Positions 37,445 through 48,466 of a stretch of 63,072 nucleotides of DNA are shown piece by piece. The DNA is from Rhodospira trueperi (GTDB lineage: Bacteria > Pseudomonadota > Alphaproteobacteria > Rhodospirillales > Rhodospirillaceae). The number at the start of each line of letters is the position of its first letter. The first letter of the stretch is position 1. The notes under the pieces were generated by a model, which did no database searches, was not told where the DNA came from, and was given only the letters and a program-made list of their open reading frames with translations. The position numbers and the translations under genes are program-made. The DNA is taken from NCBI RefSeq assembly GCF_900101965.1, contig NZ_FNAP01000016.1:1-63072 (forward strand). The letters run 5' to 3'.

Positions 37445-38545
37445 ATGAAGGTCAACGGCACCCCCACCCGCACCATCTGGCTGGCCGAGGACGGCCGCAC
37501 GGTGGAGATCATTGATCAGACCCGCCTGCCGCACCGTTATGAAATCACGCGGCTGGAGACGCTGGACGATGCCTGCCGGGCGATCAAGGACATGCTGGTG
37601 AGGGGTGCGCCGCTGATCGGCGCCACGGCGGCGCACGGACTGGCGCTGGCCATGCGCGCTGATCCATCGGACGGGGGGCTGGCCACGGCCTATGACCGCT
37701 TGTTCGCCACCCGCCCCACGGCGATCAATCTGCGCTGGGCGCTGGACGACCTGCGAACCCGCCTGACACCGCTGCCTCCCGGCGAACGCGCTACCGCCGC
37801 CGTCGCCCGGGCTGTCGCGATCTGCGACGAGGACGTTGCGCTCAATGAGGCCATCGGCGATCACGGCCACGCCATCTTCCGCGACCTGTGGGAGCGGAAA
37901 GGCCAGCCCGAGCGGTTCAACGTGCTCACCCACTGCAATGCCGGGTGGCTCGCGACGGTGGACTGGGGGACGGCGCTGGCGCCGATCTACAAGGCGCACG
38001 ACGCCGGCATTCCGGTCCATGTGTGGGTCGACGAGACTCGGCCACGCAACCAGGGCGCGAGCCTGACCGCCTGGGAACTGAACCAGCACGGGGTGCCGCA
38101 CACGGTGATCGTCGACAACGCTGGCGGTCATTTCATGCAGCACGGCATGGTCGATGTGTGCATTGTCGGCACCGACCGTACCACGGCGACCGGCGACGTT
38201 TGCAACAAGATCGGCACCTACCTGAAGGCTCTCGCTGCCCGGGACAACGGCGTGCCGTTCTATGTCGCCCTGCCCAGCCCGACCATCGACTGGACCGTGC
38301 GGGACGGCGTGGCGGAGATTCCCATCGAGGATCGCGGCCCCGGCGAAGTGCAGCGCCTGTGGGGCCGCCTGGACTCCGGCGAGACCGCCTGGATCACGGT
38401 GACGCCGGAGGGCAGCCCGGCCGCCAACCCGGCGTTCGACGTGACCCCGGGGCGCCTGGTCACCGGACTGGTCACCGAGCGCGGCGTCTGCGCCGCCAGT
38501 GCCGACGGCCTTTCCGGTCTGTTCCCGGATCGCGCGGCGGCGTGA
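37445..38545 (+). CDS. mtnA: S-methyl-5-thioribose-1-phosphate isomerase
   Basis: Converts 5-methylthioribose-1-phosphate to the ribulose form in methionine salvage. Of 366 residues, the signature blocks are [41 protein letters not shown] (catalytic Cys), [12 protein letters not shown], and [18 protein letters not shown] (catalytic Asp). The start at 37445 gives [13 protein letters not shown]. The other salvage genes are not adjacent. An upstream in-frame extension lies inside the hemerythrin gene and is rejected. Confidence 0.94.
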   Translation: MKVNGTPTRTIWLAEDGRTVEIIDQTRLPHRYEITRLETLDDACRAIKDMLVRGAPLIGATAAHGLALAMRADPSDGGLATAYDRLFATRPTAINLRWALDDLRTRLTPLPPGERATAAVARAVAICDEDVALNEAIGDHGHAIFRDLWERKGQPERFNVLTHCNAGWLATVDWGTALAPIYKAHDAGIPVHVWVDETRPRNQGASLTAWELNQHGVPHTVIVDNAGGHFMQHGMVDVCIVGTDRTTATGDVCNKIGTYLKALAARDNGVPFYVALPSPTIDWTVRDGVAEIPIEDRGPGEVQRLWGRLDSGETAWITVTPEGSPAANPAFDVTPGRLVTGLVTERGVCAASADGLSGLFPDRAAA

Positions 38546-38670
38546 GACGAACATCGGAAAAGGCCGGCCGCCCGATCAGAGAAGCGCAAGCCTTTCACCA
38601 GCCGTGATCGGTGCCGATCTGATCGCCACCCTCCGGACGGGAGGAAGCGCTGGCGTCCATGGGCGGGGGA

Positions 38671-39999
38671 TCAATCCCCGGTCGCCGGGGGCAGTCCAAG
38701 GCGGAAGGTGGTGCCCTCGCCCTGAACGCTCTCCACGTCGATCGAGCCCTCCAGGCGGTCCATCATCTCCTTGCAGATCAGAAGGCCCATGGCGGTTCCC
38801 GTTTCGCCGCCGGTGCCGATAAGCGACGCCCGGGCGCCGACGTCGAACAGGCCTGCCAAGTGGTCGGGCGCAATGCCGACGCCGGTATCGCTGACCGAGA
38901 GGGTGACACCGTCCGCCGCCATATCGGCCCGGATCGTGATGCTGTCGCCCGGATGGGTGAACTTGATCGCATTGCTGATGAGGTTGCGCAGGACCGTGTC
39001 CAGCATGCTGACATCGGCCCAGGCGCGAGCCATCCCGGTCTGCTCGACCTCGATGCTGACTCCTTTGGCCTGGGCGGCGTAGCGATAGCGTTCGATGTTG
39101 GTGGCCACCAGTGTGCCGATATCCACGGCATCGGGATTGATCTCGATCCGATCAAGCTGGATGCGCGACCAGGACAACAGGTCCTCCAGCAGTTTGTGAA
39201 CCTCGGTGGCGGCGCGGTGCAGCAAGGCGCCGTACTCCACCACCCGATCCGGCGGCAGGCTGCCGCCCTGGGTAGCCAGGATCTCGGAAAACCCGAGCAG
39301 GGGTGTGAACGGGCTCCGCAGGTCGTGGGCGACGACGGAGAAGAATTTGTCCTTCTGCACGTTCAGCGCCTCCAGCCGGGTCCGGTTTTCCTCCAGCGAC
39401 TCGGCGAGGGCGACCAGTTCCCGGGCCTGACTTTCCAGCCGCTGTTCCTGGTCCCGCAACTCGGTGATCTGGGCCTCCATCTCCTCGGCCCGCTCATTCA
39501 GCGCCCGTTCCGTTTCCTTCAGGGCGGTGACATCCGTATGCGCGCCGATCATGCGCACCGGACGGCCGGCCTCGTCACGGATCATCATGCCCCGGCACCG
39601 GATCCAGACGGTGTGCCCGTCCCTGTGCCGATAGCGCACCACCTGATCGAAGGGGTGAGTCGGGTCGGCCTTGTGCTTTTCGAAGTTGTTGAGCGCGACC
39701 TTGAGGTCGTCCGGATGGATATTGGACTGCCACCAGTCCACGGTGTTGTCCATCTCGTGGTCGGCGTAGCCGAACACCTCCTTGAAGCGTGGGCTCAGCC
39801 ACTCCTCATGCATGCCCTCCAGGTCCCAGTACCAGAGCCCGTCAAGTGAGCCGTTCTGGAGGAAATCGAAGATGGCCGGATCGGTGCGGACGCGTTCGTA
39901 CAACTCGTCCTTCAGCCAGTGCGTGCCGCCCGTGTTCCCGCCGGTCATGTCTGGGTTGGTTTCCTGAACAACTGCCTGCTTGTCGACACTTCCCACCAT
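38671..39999 (-). CDS. PAS sensor histidine kinase
   Basis: A soluble-looking sensor kinase of 442 residues. A PAS domain of the PAS_3 type occupies about 45-165 (GLWYWDLEGMHEEWLSPRFKE, IHPDDLKVALNNFEKH, IGAHTDVTALKETE). A coiled coil of 60 residues follows, then HisKA (FFSVVAHDLRSPFTPLLGFS with the phospho-histidine) and HATPase_c (NLISNAIKFT, SDTGVGIAP, TGTAMGLLICKEM). It has no membrane helix. No response regulator adjoins it. Confidence 0.9.
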   Translation of the reverse strand: MVGSVDKQAVVQETNPDMTGGNTGGTHWLKDELYERVRTDPAIFDFLQNGSLDGLWYWDLEGMHEEWLSPRFKEVFGYADHEMDNTVDWWQSNIHPDDLKVALNNFEKHKADPTHPFDQVVRYRHRDGHTVWIRCRGMMIRDEAGRPVRMIGAHTDVTALKETERALNERAEEMEAQITELRDQEQRLESQARELVALAESLEENRTRLEALNVQKDKFFSVVAHDLRSPFTPLLGFSEILATQGGSLPPDRVVEYGALLHRAATEVHKLLEDLLSWSRIQLDRIEINPDAVDIGTLVATNIERYRYAAQAKGVSIEVEQTGMARAWADVSMLDTVLRNLISNAIKFTHPGDSITIRADMAADGVTLSVSDTGVGIAPDHLAGLFDVGARASLIGTGGETGTAMGLLICKEMMDRLEGSIDVESVQGEGTTFRLGLPPATGD

Positions 40000-40285
40000 T
40001 CGGGTCCGATCTACGTCCGATGTCGATTAAACGCGCTCGACGGAACCCGAGTATGCCCCCGATAGTCGAACGCGGTCGACGATGAACACTCGCACTTCAT
40101 GGGCGCGGAACGGCCCGACTCCGAACAGCGCTCCAAATTCGATTGAACAACCGCCCCATCAACCGATTGCACTGAGTGTTTACGATATTTCCATGACGTC
40201 TGGAGTCGTGACCGCACGGGACTTGACCCCGGCACCCAACCGCACGCGCCCGCGCCACCCGCGACTCGGAGGCCTCGAAACCGCG

Positions 40286-43200
40286 TCAGTGACTCCCAGG
40301 ATCCAAGCCCATCGACCGCAGCTTTTCGGTGATCCGCTGCGGAATCGTATAGCCCTGGAGCCCCTCCTGAAGCAGACGGGTCAGCGGGCCGCTTACACTT
40401 AGATTAATTTGAAACGGGTATCCGTCAAGGACCGCGTCGTTGGCCCCGTCCAGACGCACCGCCATCGCCATGTCATCGCGCGTGTCGCCATTCAGGGTCA
40501 GCGACAGGTCGCTGTACTGGAAGTTCTCCAGTGCCCGCCGCGCCAGATCCACGCCCTGCATGCCCTCCGGCAGCGCCTCGCCGGTGTACCGGACCACGCC
40601 GGGTCCGATGGTCGCCAGTCGCCCGGCATCGACGCGGACCGCGCCGGGTGTGAGCACCAGCGGCAGGCGGCCGTTGACCTCCCCAGAAATGGTCAACCCA
40701 TCGACCGGAGTCAAGGCGGCCAGCTCGGCGAGGTCCAGTCCCTCGACCGTCAGGGTCAGGGGCACCCGGTCGAATCCGGCCAGCGGAACCAAGGCTTCGC
40801 TGACGGTGATGTCACCGTCGGCGAGGCGCATGCTGGCCCCGTCCAGCACGAACGCCCCCTCTTCTCCATCAATGTGATAGGTGACCTCCAGGTCGGTGAA
40901 CGGAACGCCCATATCCAGCCCGCCGGCCACCAGGTCCTGGGGAGGGGCGGTCAGCGGGGCGAGGTCCGTCAAGTGGACCACGCCGTTCAGTTTGTGCAGC
41001 CGTATGGCGCCGTATGCGGCCCCGACGTCCACCAACCCGATCAACAACTCCGGGCGCGGGCGGCCGCCGTTACGCCACGCCAGCGTGCCTTGGAGGCCCA
41101 CGGTGCCCTCGCGGGTGCTGAGATCGACCAGCGCCCCGTGCAGGTGCCACGGTTGAACCCCTTCGTTCCCCAGGGGGAGAGGTGTTCCGGCAAGGACAAG
41201 CCGACCGTCCCGCCCGTCGGCCGAGATCCAGCCCCGCGCCGACGCCAGGGTGGCGCGGAACGGCGCCCCGATGGCCGCGTCCACCCGCAACCGCCCGGTA
41301 GTCTCCGCATCCGGCGACACCGTGCCGCGCACGCGCAGCGGTCGTAGCGGATGGCGTTCCCCCTCCGGCGCCGGAGGCTCGCCCGGCAGATCGGGCAGCA
41401 CCGCCGTCACATCGAGCGTGGGGCCGTCCGGCGTCAGGGTCAGGTCGGCCGTGGCGGTCGAGACCCGCCAGTCGGCCAGTCGTGCCCGCGACACCGTCGC
41501 CGACAGCGCGAACGGCGCTCCGGGAACCGGCGGCAGGCGCCCGGCCGCCGTCACCCCCTCCACCCGCCCCGTCACGGTGCCGGTCAGATCGACGGGCTGG
41601 AGCGCCAGACCCAGCGTCAGGGCCGGCGCGCCGTCCTCCATTCGGTCAAGGATCACCACATGCCGGCGATCCCGCGTCAGCGCCAGGGACAGCAGGGACG
41701 GCCCGGTCCAGGCCCCACCGGTGGCACGCGCCGCCGCGATCTCCAGCGCGCCCGTGTTCAGGGTCACCTCCGCCCGGGATGGGGACAGCGCCACCGTTCC
41801 GGCGGCCGTAAGGTGGATCGGCCCCGCCAAGAGGCCCGCCGTCTCCAGACCGGCCGCGTCGGCCCGCGCCCGCAGCGTGCCCGTCACGCGCCCGTCGCGC
41901 AGATCCAGGCGCGGGCTCGACAGCCCCGCCGTCACCCGGCGCAGTCCCATCGGCGCCACGCCCTCGGCTGTGATGGTCAGGTCTCTGATGCGGGCGGTTC
42001 CCAGCCCGTCCACCGGGGAGGCTCTCCCCTCCAGGCGAGCCGACAGGGACGCGCGGGCGGACCCCGCATCGCGCGCGGTCACCGCGCCGTCGAGGTCCAC
42101 GGCCCAGACCGCCGGACCATCCACGTTCGGCTCCGGCGTCAGGGTGGCGCGCCACGCCTCGCCGCCCTCGCGCGCCGACACGGTCAGGTCAAGCGGCAAC
42201 ACCGGGGGCGCGCCGAGCCCCGATGCTAGAGCCTCGACCAGTGCCGGCTCCGGGTCCGGCGCCGTGACACGCAGCGGTGTCACGGCCCGCCAGACCAGAC
42301 CAGCGTCGTCGAAGGTCAGGCGGCCCGCCGCGTCCACCCCAATCCCGGATCCCAGGACCGGGGCCACCGCGTCGCGGACCCGAAGGTTCAGATCCACGGT
42401 GCCGCGCGGCCGTGCGGCCACGCCCGACACACGCCCCTCGGCCGTCACCGCCAGCCGCGCCGTTTCCAGGCGCAGACGCCCGCGCGCCTGGGGCGGACCC
42501 GACGCCGGATCCGTGCCCAGGGCCAGCGGCAGGCTGAGGCGCGGCGCCTCGCCGCCGTCCACGGGCTCGACACGCAGGTTCAACGGTCCCTCGGCAAGCG
42601 CGGCCAACGCCGGGTGCAAGGGAGCCAGCAGGGCCGGATCCACGGCGTCGGCCCGCAGCGCGAGAGAGTCGGCGGTCAGCGACAGCAGCCCATCGCGCCA
42701 GTCCAACCGCAGCGTGCCCCGGCCGGCCAGACCGCGCGCCAGCCCCGGCCGGTCGCGTTCCTCCGCCTGGACCATGGCCACGGCCTCGAACGCCGGTGTG
42801 GGCCACGGTCGGCCCCGTCCCTGAACCACCGCGAACAGACCGGCCCCGGACACGGTCACATCCGCGCTCGCCTCCGGCTCCGCTCCGGTCGTGTCCAGCC
42901 CGCCGTCTCCCAGCGCGCGCAGCGACCCCCAGGGTGTGTCCAGCGTGACGCGGAGGTCATTCAGGCGCAAACCGTCGAAGGGAAGGTCGGGCGTGCGTCC
43001 CGTTCCGCCACCTCCGCCGCTGCGCAGAAGGGCGTTGAACGGCCCGGCGTCCAGGCCTGTGTCCGGCGCCCACGCCAGCGCCGCGTCGGCACCGCTCACG
43101 GTCACCGACTCAATCCGTCCCCGCGCCAGACCCTCCGGGGTATAGGTTGCGGTGATCCGGTCCGCGATCACCCGGCCGCCGCCCAAGCGGACGTCGCGCA

Positions 43201-43450
43201 GATCGAGCCGATCCGGCTCCAGCGCAGCCACGGTCAGCGCGGCGGGACCAAACCCTGCACGGGCCAGCGCCCAGGGCGCCAGCGCCTCCACCAGGGGAAC
43301 GCGGGCCACCCACAGCGCGCCTGCAAGGGCCCCCAGGGCCAGCACCGGCCCGAGAATGTCGCGTGCCAGAAATCGCCACAGCGGCCGGCGGCCTGGCGGG
43401 GACCTGGGGGACACATCGGTCCCGGACGAAGGAGACGGAGGGTCTGTCAT
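40286..43450 (-). CDS. YdbH-like intermembrane phospholipid transport protein
   Basis: A 1054-residue AsmA-related protein with an N-terminal membrane anchor (FLARDILGPVLALGALAGALWVA) and a very long beta-rich body. The C-terminal ALENFQYSDLSLTLNGDTR with MAMAVRLDGANDAVLDGYPF and INLSVSGPLTRLLQEGL is the diagnostic YdbH end, a region also called the DctA-YdbH domain. In E. coli YdbH, with YhdP and TamB, bridges the inner and outer membrane to move phospholipids. The usual partner lipoprotein YnbE was not recognised here. Bases 40000-40285 downstream hold no gene. Confidence 0.86.
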   Translation of the reverse strand: MTDPPSPSSGTDVSPRSPPGRRPLWRFLARDILGPVLALGALAGALWVARVPLVEALAPWALARAGFGPAALTVAALEPDRLDLRDVRLGGGRVIADRITATYTPEGLARGRIESVTVSGADAALAWAPDTGLDAGPFNALLRSGGGGGTGRTPDLPFDGLRLNDLRVTLDTPWGSLRALGDGGLDTTGAEPEASADVTVSGAGLFAVVQGRGRPWPTPAFEAVAMVQAEERDRPGLARGLAGRGTLRLDWRDGLLSLTADSLALRADAVDPALLAPLHPALAALAEGPLNLRVEPVDGGEAPRLSLPLALGTDPASGPPQARGRLRLETARLAVTAEGRVSGVAARPRGTVDLNLRVRDAVAPVLGSGIGVDAAGRLTFDDAGLVWRAVTPLRVTAPDPEPALVEALASGLGAPPVLPLDLTVSAREGGEAWRATLTPEPNVDGPAVWAVDLDGAVTARDAGSARASLSARLEGRASPVDGLGTARIRDLTITAEGVAPMGLRRVTAGLSSPRLDLRDGRVTGTLRARADAAGLETAGLLAGPIHLTAAGTVALSPSRAEVTLNTGALEIAAARATGGAWTGPSLLSLALTRDRRHVVILDRMEDGAPALTLGLALQPVDLTGTVTGRVEGVTAAGRLPPVPGAPFALSATVSRARLADWRVSTATADLTLTPDGPTLDVTAVLPDLPGEPPAPEGERHPLRPLRVRGTVSPDAETTGRLRVDAAIGAPFRATLASARGWISADGRDGRLVLAGTPLPLGNEGVQPWHLHGALVDLSTREGTVGLQGTLAWRNGGRPRPELLIGLVDVGAAYGAIRLHKLNGVVHLTDLAPLTAPPQDLVAGGLDMGVPFTDLEVTYHIDGEEGAFVLDGASMRLADGDITVSEALVPLAGFDRVPLTLTVEGLDLAELAALTPVDGLTISGEVNGRLPLVLTPGAVRVDAGRLATIGPGVVRYTGEALPEGMQGVDLARRALENFQYSDLSLTLNGDTRDDMAMAVRLDGANDAVLDGYPFQINLSVSGPLTRLLQEGLQGYTIPQRITEKLRSMGLDPGSH

Positions 43451-43785
43451 GCGGGCCGGGGCCTTGACCGGAACGGGAACGCCGCCAACTCTACCGGATC
43501 ACGCGCCCGGTGGCATCGGTCCAGAGCACGCTGCCCTGCTCTGCCTGGAGGTTCATGTCGAGGCGGTCGCGTGCGCCCTGCGGCGTTGTTCCTCGTTCCG
43601 TCGGGCTGTTGTCCGCAAAGCGTCCCCACCCGGCACGTCCCGACGGGGAGGCGGCAGATTCTGCCGGGCTCGGCGGCGCTGTGGCCAGACAGACCGGCGC
43701 GTTCCGCGGGCTCACACTGGCACGGCGTGTGCTTCGGTCAGCGACGGAAGAGTCCGTTCCCCGCGTTCCGCACGGAGCCCGCACC
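43451..43785. other. ydbH-flgE intergenic region, nothing clear seen
   Basis: 335 bases between divergent genes. A minus-strand frame here (43491-43883) overlaps flgE in antisense and was not accepted. No promoter pair, operator or repeat stands out; no sigma-28 or sigma-54 type flagellar promoter was recognised. Confidence 0.4.
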
Positions 43786-45018
43786 ATGAGTGTGTTCGCC
43801 GCCCTCCATACCTCGTCCCAGGCCATGGCAACGCAGTCGCATGTCATGGAACGGATCAGCGGCAACGTCGCGAACGTCAACACGACAGGCTACAAGGCGT
43901 TCGACGCCCATCTGAGGGACAGGGTCAACCACGTCTCGGCATTGGGCACTTTCCTTGGGGTTGGGAGCGTCGATATCCGGCGCATGGAGCAACAGGGCGT
44001 CACCGTCGCCACGTCCAACGCGCTGGACATGGCGATCAACGGTCGGGGCTTTTTCGTCACCAATCCGAAGTTCGACCTCTCCGATACACCGCACTATACC
44101 CGGAATGGGGCGACAACCACCGCCCTGGGCGACGACGGGAATTCCTATCTCGCCACGACCGCCGGCCAGTTCATCCTGGGATGGGCGGCCGACGAGGACG
44201 GCGCGGTGGACACGACCGGTACACCGGCGCCGATTCAGGTCAACAGCCTCGATCCGCTGCCGGGGGCGCTCACGACCGAGGCCACGTTCGCAGGCAACAT
44301 CGAGGCCAACTCGACCCAGAGCCATAACTTCCAGGTCAATCTCTGGTCCAGTCCGAACGATCAAGGTGAGAACGATCCCTATGCCCTGGTGATGACCTGG
44401 GAGCCCGGCGCCCCGGGAAGCAATGCGTGGACCGTCAGTTACACCGTGCGCGGCCCGGACGGCAGTGTTCAAGTCCTGCCCGACACCACGCCGGTCAGCT
44501 TCGACGGGCGCGGTCAGTACCAGTCTCCGGCGGTCAATCCGGTTCTGACGATTCCCTTCGCGAACGGTCCATCGGACGTGACCCTCGACCTCTCTGGCAT
44601 GACCCAGTTTGGCGGCGCCGGTTCCCATGAGAAATACCAGGCAGCCAACGGATACGCCCAGGGAATGATCTCGTCGGTTCGGATCGATCCGTTCGGCCGG
44701 TTGACCGCCAGCTACAGCAATGGCCAGAGCCGGATTCTGTCTCAGGTGGCGCTGGCCGATTTCACAGCGCCGCAGCACCTGCAGGACGAAGGCAACACCT
44801 CCTTTACCTATCGGGAGGAAGCCGGCGAAATGGCGCTGTTCGGGGTCGAGGATCGAAACGCCAGCAGCGGCATCCAGCCCTCGGCCGTGGAGGCCTCGAC
44901 GGTTGATCTGGCGGAGGAATTCTCCCGCATGATCATCACGCAGCGGGCGTATTCGACGTCGGCGACGGTCTACCGCACCTCCGATGAAATGATCCGCACG
45001 GCCACGGACCTGAAGTGA
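43786..45018 (+). CDS. flgE: Flagellar hook protein FlgE
   Basis: A 410-residue hook/basal-body family protein. The N-terminal rod motif SGNVANVNTTGYKAF, the middle AINGRGFFVTNPK and TRNGA segments, and the C-terminal coiled-coil tail SAVEASTVDLAEEFSRMIITQRAYSTS with a final RTATDLK are all present. The length suits FlgE rather than FlgF or FlgG. It is an orphan: no flagellar genes adjoin it, and the upstream 335 bases show no obvious flagellar promoter. Confidence 0.88.
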   Translation: MSVFAALHTSSQAMATQSHVMERISGNVANVNTTGYKAFDAHLRDRVNHVSALGTFLGVGSVDIRRMEQQGVTVATSNALDMAINGRGFFVTNPKFDLSDTPHYTRNGATTTALGDDGNSYLATTAGQFILGWAADEDGAVDTTGTPAPIQVNSLDPLPGALTTEATFAGNIEANSTQSHNFQVNLWSSPNDQGENDPYALVMTWEPGAPGSNAWTVSYTVRGPDGSVQVLPDTTPVSFDGRGQYQSPAVNPVLTIPFANGPSDVTLDLSGMTQFGGAGSHEKYQAANGYAQGMISSVRIDPFGRLTASYSNGQSRILSQVALADFTAPQHLQDEGNTSFTYREEAGEMALFGVEDRNASSGIQPSAVEASTVDLAEEFSRMIITQRAYSTSATVYRTSDEMIRTATDLK

Positions 45019-45028
45019 CGGGCGGGGG

Positions 45029-45646
45029 TCAGACCGGTCGGCGCGCCCTGAGGGCGGCCCCGATGGTGCCGTCGTCGAGATAGTCCAGTTCGCCCCCCAC
45101 CGGCACGCCCTGTCCAAGCGAGGACACGGTCAGACCGGGGGCCACGGTGGCCAGCCGGTCGGCGATGACGTGCGCGGTGGTCTGGCCGTCCACGGTCGCG
45201 CCCAGGGCCAGCACCACCTCGCGGACAGCGCCGACGGCACAGCGGGTTTCCAGCGCGGGAATGGTCAGGTCGTCCGGACCGACGCCGTCGAGCGCCGACA
45301 GCACGCCGCCCAGCACATGGTAGCGGCCGGCGAAGGCGCCTGCGCGGTCCATCGCCCACAGATCGGCGACATCCTCGACCACGCAGATCAGGCCGTCGTC
45401 GCGGCGCGGGTCGGCGCACACGGCGCAGGGGTCGCGGGTGTCGAAGTTGCCGCAGATGGAGCAGGGCCGCACCCGCTCCGCCACGTCCCCAAGGGCGGCC
45501 ATCAGGGGCCGCAGCGCCGTTTCGCGATTCTGGATCAGGTGCAGGGCCACGCGCCGGGCCGAACGCGGCCCCAGTCCGGGCAGCCGCGCCAGCAGGGTCA
45601 TCAAGCGGTCGATTTCGGGACCGGTCACGGCGCGGCCACCCGACAT
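45029..45646 (-). CDS. recR: Recombination protein RecR
   Basis: RecFOR-pathway factor of 205 residues that helps load RecA at gaps. It has the helix-hairpin-helix [20 protein letters not shown], a four-cysteine zinc finger ([16 protein letters not shown]), and a Toprim domain starting [17 protein letters not shown]. It is the usual downstream neighbour of dnaX-ybaB; here an EamA gene lies between. Confidence 0.95.
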   Translation of the reverse strand: MSGGRAVTGPEIDRLMTLLARLPGLGPRSARRVALHLIQNRETALRPLMAALGDVAERVRPCSICGNFDTRDPCAVCADPRRDDGLICVVEDVADLWAMDRAGAFAGRYHVLGGVLSALDGVGPDDLTIPALETRCAVGAVREVVLALGATVDGQTTAHVIADRLATVAPGLTVSSLGQGVPVGGELDYLDDGTIGAALRARRPV

Positions 45647-45727
45647 CCGGGTTCCGTTCGGACGCTCATCGGGAATAGACCCCCAACACCGCTGGCATGA
45701 GGCGAAAATCCGGGTCCATCAGGCCCT

Positions 45728-46159
45728 CTAAACCGCAACCAGCAAAGCGCCGCCCGTGATGAGGACGACACCCAGCCAATTGATCGTGCTGAGGCGCTCT
45801 CCCAGAATCCAAACGCCAAACAGCGCAACCAGAACAACGCTCAGTTTGTCGATCGGCGCCACCCGCGCCGCATCGCCCAGCTTCAGGGCATGGAAATAGC
45901 ACAGCCACGACGCGCCGGTGGCCACCCCGGACAGCACAAGGAACAGGACGGGACGGCCGGACAACCCGGATATCCCCTGCCACCCACCTGTCAGGGTCAG
46001 GATCACGGTCAGCAGTGCAACCACGACCAAGGTTCGGACCAGGGTCGCCAAGCCAGTGCCGATGTCCGAAACGCCGATCTTGGCAAAGACGGCCGTCAGA
46101 GCGGCGAACACGGCGGCCAGCAGTGCCCAGAACTGCCACGAGGCGAAAACCGTTTTCAT
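45728..46159 (-). CDS. Single EamA-domain membrane protein
   Basis: A 143-residue protein with about five hydrophobic segments and the closing EamA motif LGERLSTINWLGVVLITGGALL. It is one EamA unit, so it would work as a dimer of the drug/metabolite-transporter type. WLCYFHALKLGDAARVAPIDKLS is the conserved central stretch. The substrate is unknown. Bases between this gene and recR (45647-45727) show no feature. Confidence 0.85.
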   Translation of the reverse strand: MKTVFASWQFWALLAAVFAALTAVFAKIGVSDIGTGLATLVRTLVVVALLTVILTLTGGWQGISGLSGRPVLFLVLSGVATGASWLCYFHALKLGDAARVAPIDKLSVVLVALFGVWILGERLSTINWLGVVLITGGALLVAV

Positions 46160-46196
46160 CCTGGCCCGATCCTTCCGCGACCGGCGCGAGCGGCCG

Positions 46197-46520
46197 TCAC
46201 ATCGGCAGGTTCATGCCGGGCGGCAGCTTCATGCCGCCGGTCACTTTTTGCATTTCCTCTTTCATGGCTTCCTCGGCCTTGGCCTTGGCGTCGTTGAAGG
46301 CGGCGACGATCAGGTCCTCCATCATCTCCTTATCCTCGGGATCGACGATGGCTTTGTCGATGGACAGGCGGCGCATGTCCCCCTTACCGCTGATGACCAC
46401 CTCGACCATGCCGCCGCCAGAACTGCCGGAGACCTCCATCTCCTGCAGTTTTTGCTGCATCTCGGCCATCTTGGATTGCATTTCCTGGGCCTGCTTCATC
46501 AGGTTGCCAAGGTTTTTCAT
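46197..46520 (-). CDS. ybaB: YbaB/EbfC nucleoid-associated protein
   Basis: A 107-residue DNA-binding protein. The [20 protein letters not shown] opening, [20 protein letters not shown] and [20 protein letters not shown] match the family. Its ATG overlaps the dnaX stop by 4 bases, the conserved dnaX-ybaB coupling. Confidence 0.95.
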   Translation of the reverse strand: MKNLGNLMKQAQEMQSKMAEMQQKLQEMEVSGSSGGGMVEVVISGKGDMRRLSIDKAIVDPEDKEMMEDLIVAAFNDAKAKAEEAMKEEMQKVTGGMKLPPGMNLPM

Positions 46521-48427
46521 GTGTCGTCGTCTCCGAAACCATCCCCGAACGCCCCGAAGGCCGGCGCGTCCTCATCGGGCTCTGTGATGAACTCTCCGGC
46601 GGCCACGGCGTCGCCGCCGTCGTCCACCATGTCGGTCGGTGCGTCCGCGTCGGCGGCCAGCGTCCGGACGGCGCCGATACTGGCCCCCGGAAAGACCTCC
46701 AGCACCGCGCGCACCAGGGGGTCCGCCAGCACGCTGGCGTGAAGCTGCTCGTGCAGCGTCGGATCACCCGGCTGGTCGGAGACCATGACGACCCAGCGCC
46801 GCCCCGTCCAGTCCTGAAGAGCCGCGCTCAGCCGTCCGGCCAGATCGCGGGGTGCCTCCGGGCCCGGATTGATCTCGATTCGGCCCGGTTCAAAGTGAAC
46901 CAAGCGCACGTCGTGGGTGAGGTGCTTGGCCAGGCGGCCCTCGCGTCGATCGCGGGCCAGATCGGCCACGGCCTGAAAGCTGGCCGGCCCGTCCGCTCGG
47001 GCCGCGTCCCGCCGTTCAGGGTTTGGCGCGGGCGGCGGATCGGCCGGAAGCGGACGGCTGTCGGCCAGGGCGACCACGGTGTTATCGCGTCCCGCCCGTG
47101 CCGCTGGCCCCCCAGTCGGGGCGGAGGCGGAGGCGGACGCCGATGCCGACGGTCGCGGTCCCGAAGTGCCGCCGCCGCCTGTCGCCGGGCCGGCACCTCC
47201 AGTCCCGCCACCGTTTCCGTCCCCGGCAACACGGGCCACCACTTCCGCCGGGGGCGGCAGGTCGGCGGCATAGGCCAGCCGGATCAGGGCCATCTCGACG
47301 GCCTGCAACGGATCGTGCGCGGCGCGCGCCTCGCCCAACCCCTTCAGCAGCATCTGCCACGCTCGCGTCAGGGTGGCGATGGACAGCCCGCCGGCCATGT
47401 CGCGACCCCGCGTGCGCTCGGCCTCTGGCACGGCGGGGTCGTCCTCGCCGCCCTTGACCACCTTGAGGCGCGTGAGCCAGTGGGTCAGGTCCAGAAGGTC
47501 CTGCATGACCACCAGCGGGTCGGCGCCCAAAGCGTACTGCGCCGCCAGAAGCTCCAGCGCGGCGGCGATGTCGCCCTTCATGACCGACTCGAACAGGTCG
47601 AACACGCGGGTGCGGTCGGCCAGCCCGAGCATCTCGCGCATCTGGTCCTCGGTGACCGCGCCCTCGCCATGGGCTAGGGCCTGGTCGAGCAGCGAAAGCC
47701 CGTCGCGCACGGAACCATCCGCGGCGCGCCCGATCAGAGCCAGCGCGGCCGGTTCGACCGAGCCCCCTTCCTTTTCGGCGATGCGGCCGAAGTGGGTGGC
47801 CAATTCCTCCTGGTCCACGCGGCGCAGGTCGAATCGCTGGCAGCGCGACAGCACGGTGACCGGAACCTTGCGGATTTCGGTGGTCGCGAAGATGAACTTC
47901 ACATGCTCCGGCGGTTCCTCGAGCGTCTTCAACAAGGCGTTGAAGGCCGGGGTGGAGAGCATGTGGACTTCGTCGATGATGTAGACCTTGTAGCGCGCAG
48001 ACGTCGGCCGGTAGCGCACGCCGTCCAGGATCTCGCGGATGTCGTTGACACCGGTGCGGCTGGCAGCGTCCATCTCCAACACATCCACATGGCGGTCGGC
48101 CATGATGGCGGTACAGTGCTCGCAGACCCCGCACGGCGAGATCGTCACCCCGCCGGAGCCGTCCGGGCCGACGCAGTTGAGCGCACGGGCGATCAGCCGC
48201 GCCGTGGTCGTCTTGCCGGTGCCGCGCACGCCGGTCAGCATGTAGGCTTGGGCCAGCCGGCCGTTCCTGACGGCATTGGTCAGGGTGCGGACCAGGGCCT
48301 CCTGGCCGATGAGCTGATCGAAGGTGGTGGGGCGGTATTTGCGCGCCAGCACGCGATAAGCCGTCTCCGACCCCGTTTGCGGACCCGGCGGCGCATCGGT
48401 CGGGGCCTCGGCGGGGGGCTCGGTCAT
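46517..48427 (-). CDS. dnaX: DNA polymerase III subunit gamma/tau
   Basis: Clamp-loader ATPase of 636 residues. The N-terminus has [20 protein letters not shown], Walker A in [13 protein letters not shown], a zinc module with [30 protein letters not shown] and the arginine-finger [10 protein letters not shown]. After residue 370 comes a Gly/Ala/Pro-rich linker and a tau-like C-terminal domain. I see no obvious A-rich slippery site for gamma production. It lies just downstream of the SRP RNA gene and upstream of ybaB. Confidence 0.95.
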   Translation of the reverse strand: MTEPPAEAPTDAPPGPQTGSETAYRVLARKYRPTTFDQLIGQEALVRTLTNAVRNGRLAQAYMLTGVRGTGKTTTARLIARALNCVGPDGSGGVTISPCGVCEHCTAIMADRHVDVLEMDAASRTGVNDIREILDGVRYRPTSARYKVYIIDEVHMLSTPAFNALLKTLEEPPEHVKFIFATTEIRKVPVTVLSRCQRFDLRRVDQEELATHFGRIAEKEGGSVEPAALALIGRAADGSVRDGLSLLDQALAHGEGAVTEDQMREMLGLADRTRVFDLFESVMKGDIAAALELLAAQYALGADPLVVMQDLLDLTHWLTRLKVVKGGEDDPAVPEAERTRGRDMAGGLSIATLTRAWQMLLKGLGEARAAHDPLQAVEMALIRLAYAADLPPPAEVVARVAGDGNGGGTGGAGPATGGGGTSGPRPSASASASASAPTGGPAARAGRDNTVVALADSRPLPADPPPAPNPERRDAARADGPASFQAVADLARDRREGRLAKHLTHDVRLVHFEPGRIEINPGPEAPRDLAGRLSAALQDWTGRRWVVMVSDQPGDPTLHEQLHASVLADPLVRAVLEVFPGASIGAVRTLAADADAPTDMVDDGGDAVAAGEFITEPDEDAPAFGAFGDGFGDDDT

Positions 48428-48466
48428 CGCTGTCGAAGCTGTGGGGGTGAGGCGGCGCGGCGAAGT

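Noticed and set aside
43491-43883. 130-codon minus-strand frame between ydbH and flgE
   Set aside because: Overlaps the flgE start in antisense and shows no family; only its last 25 residues look protein-like. I looked for a YnbE-type lipoprotein here and did not find one.
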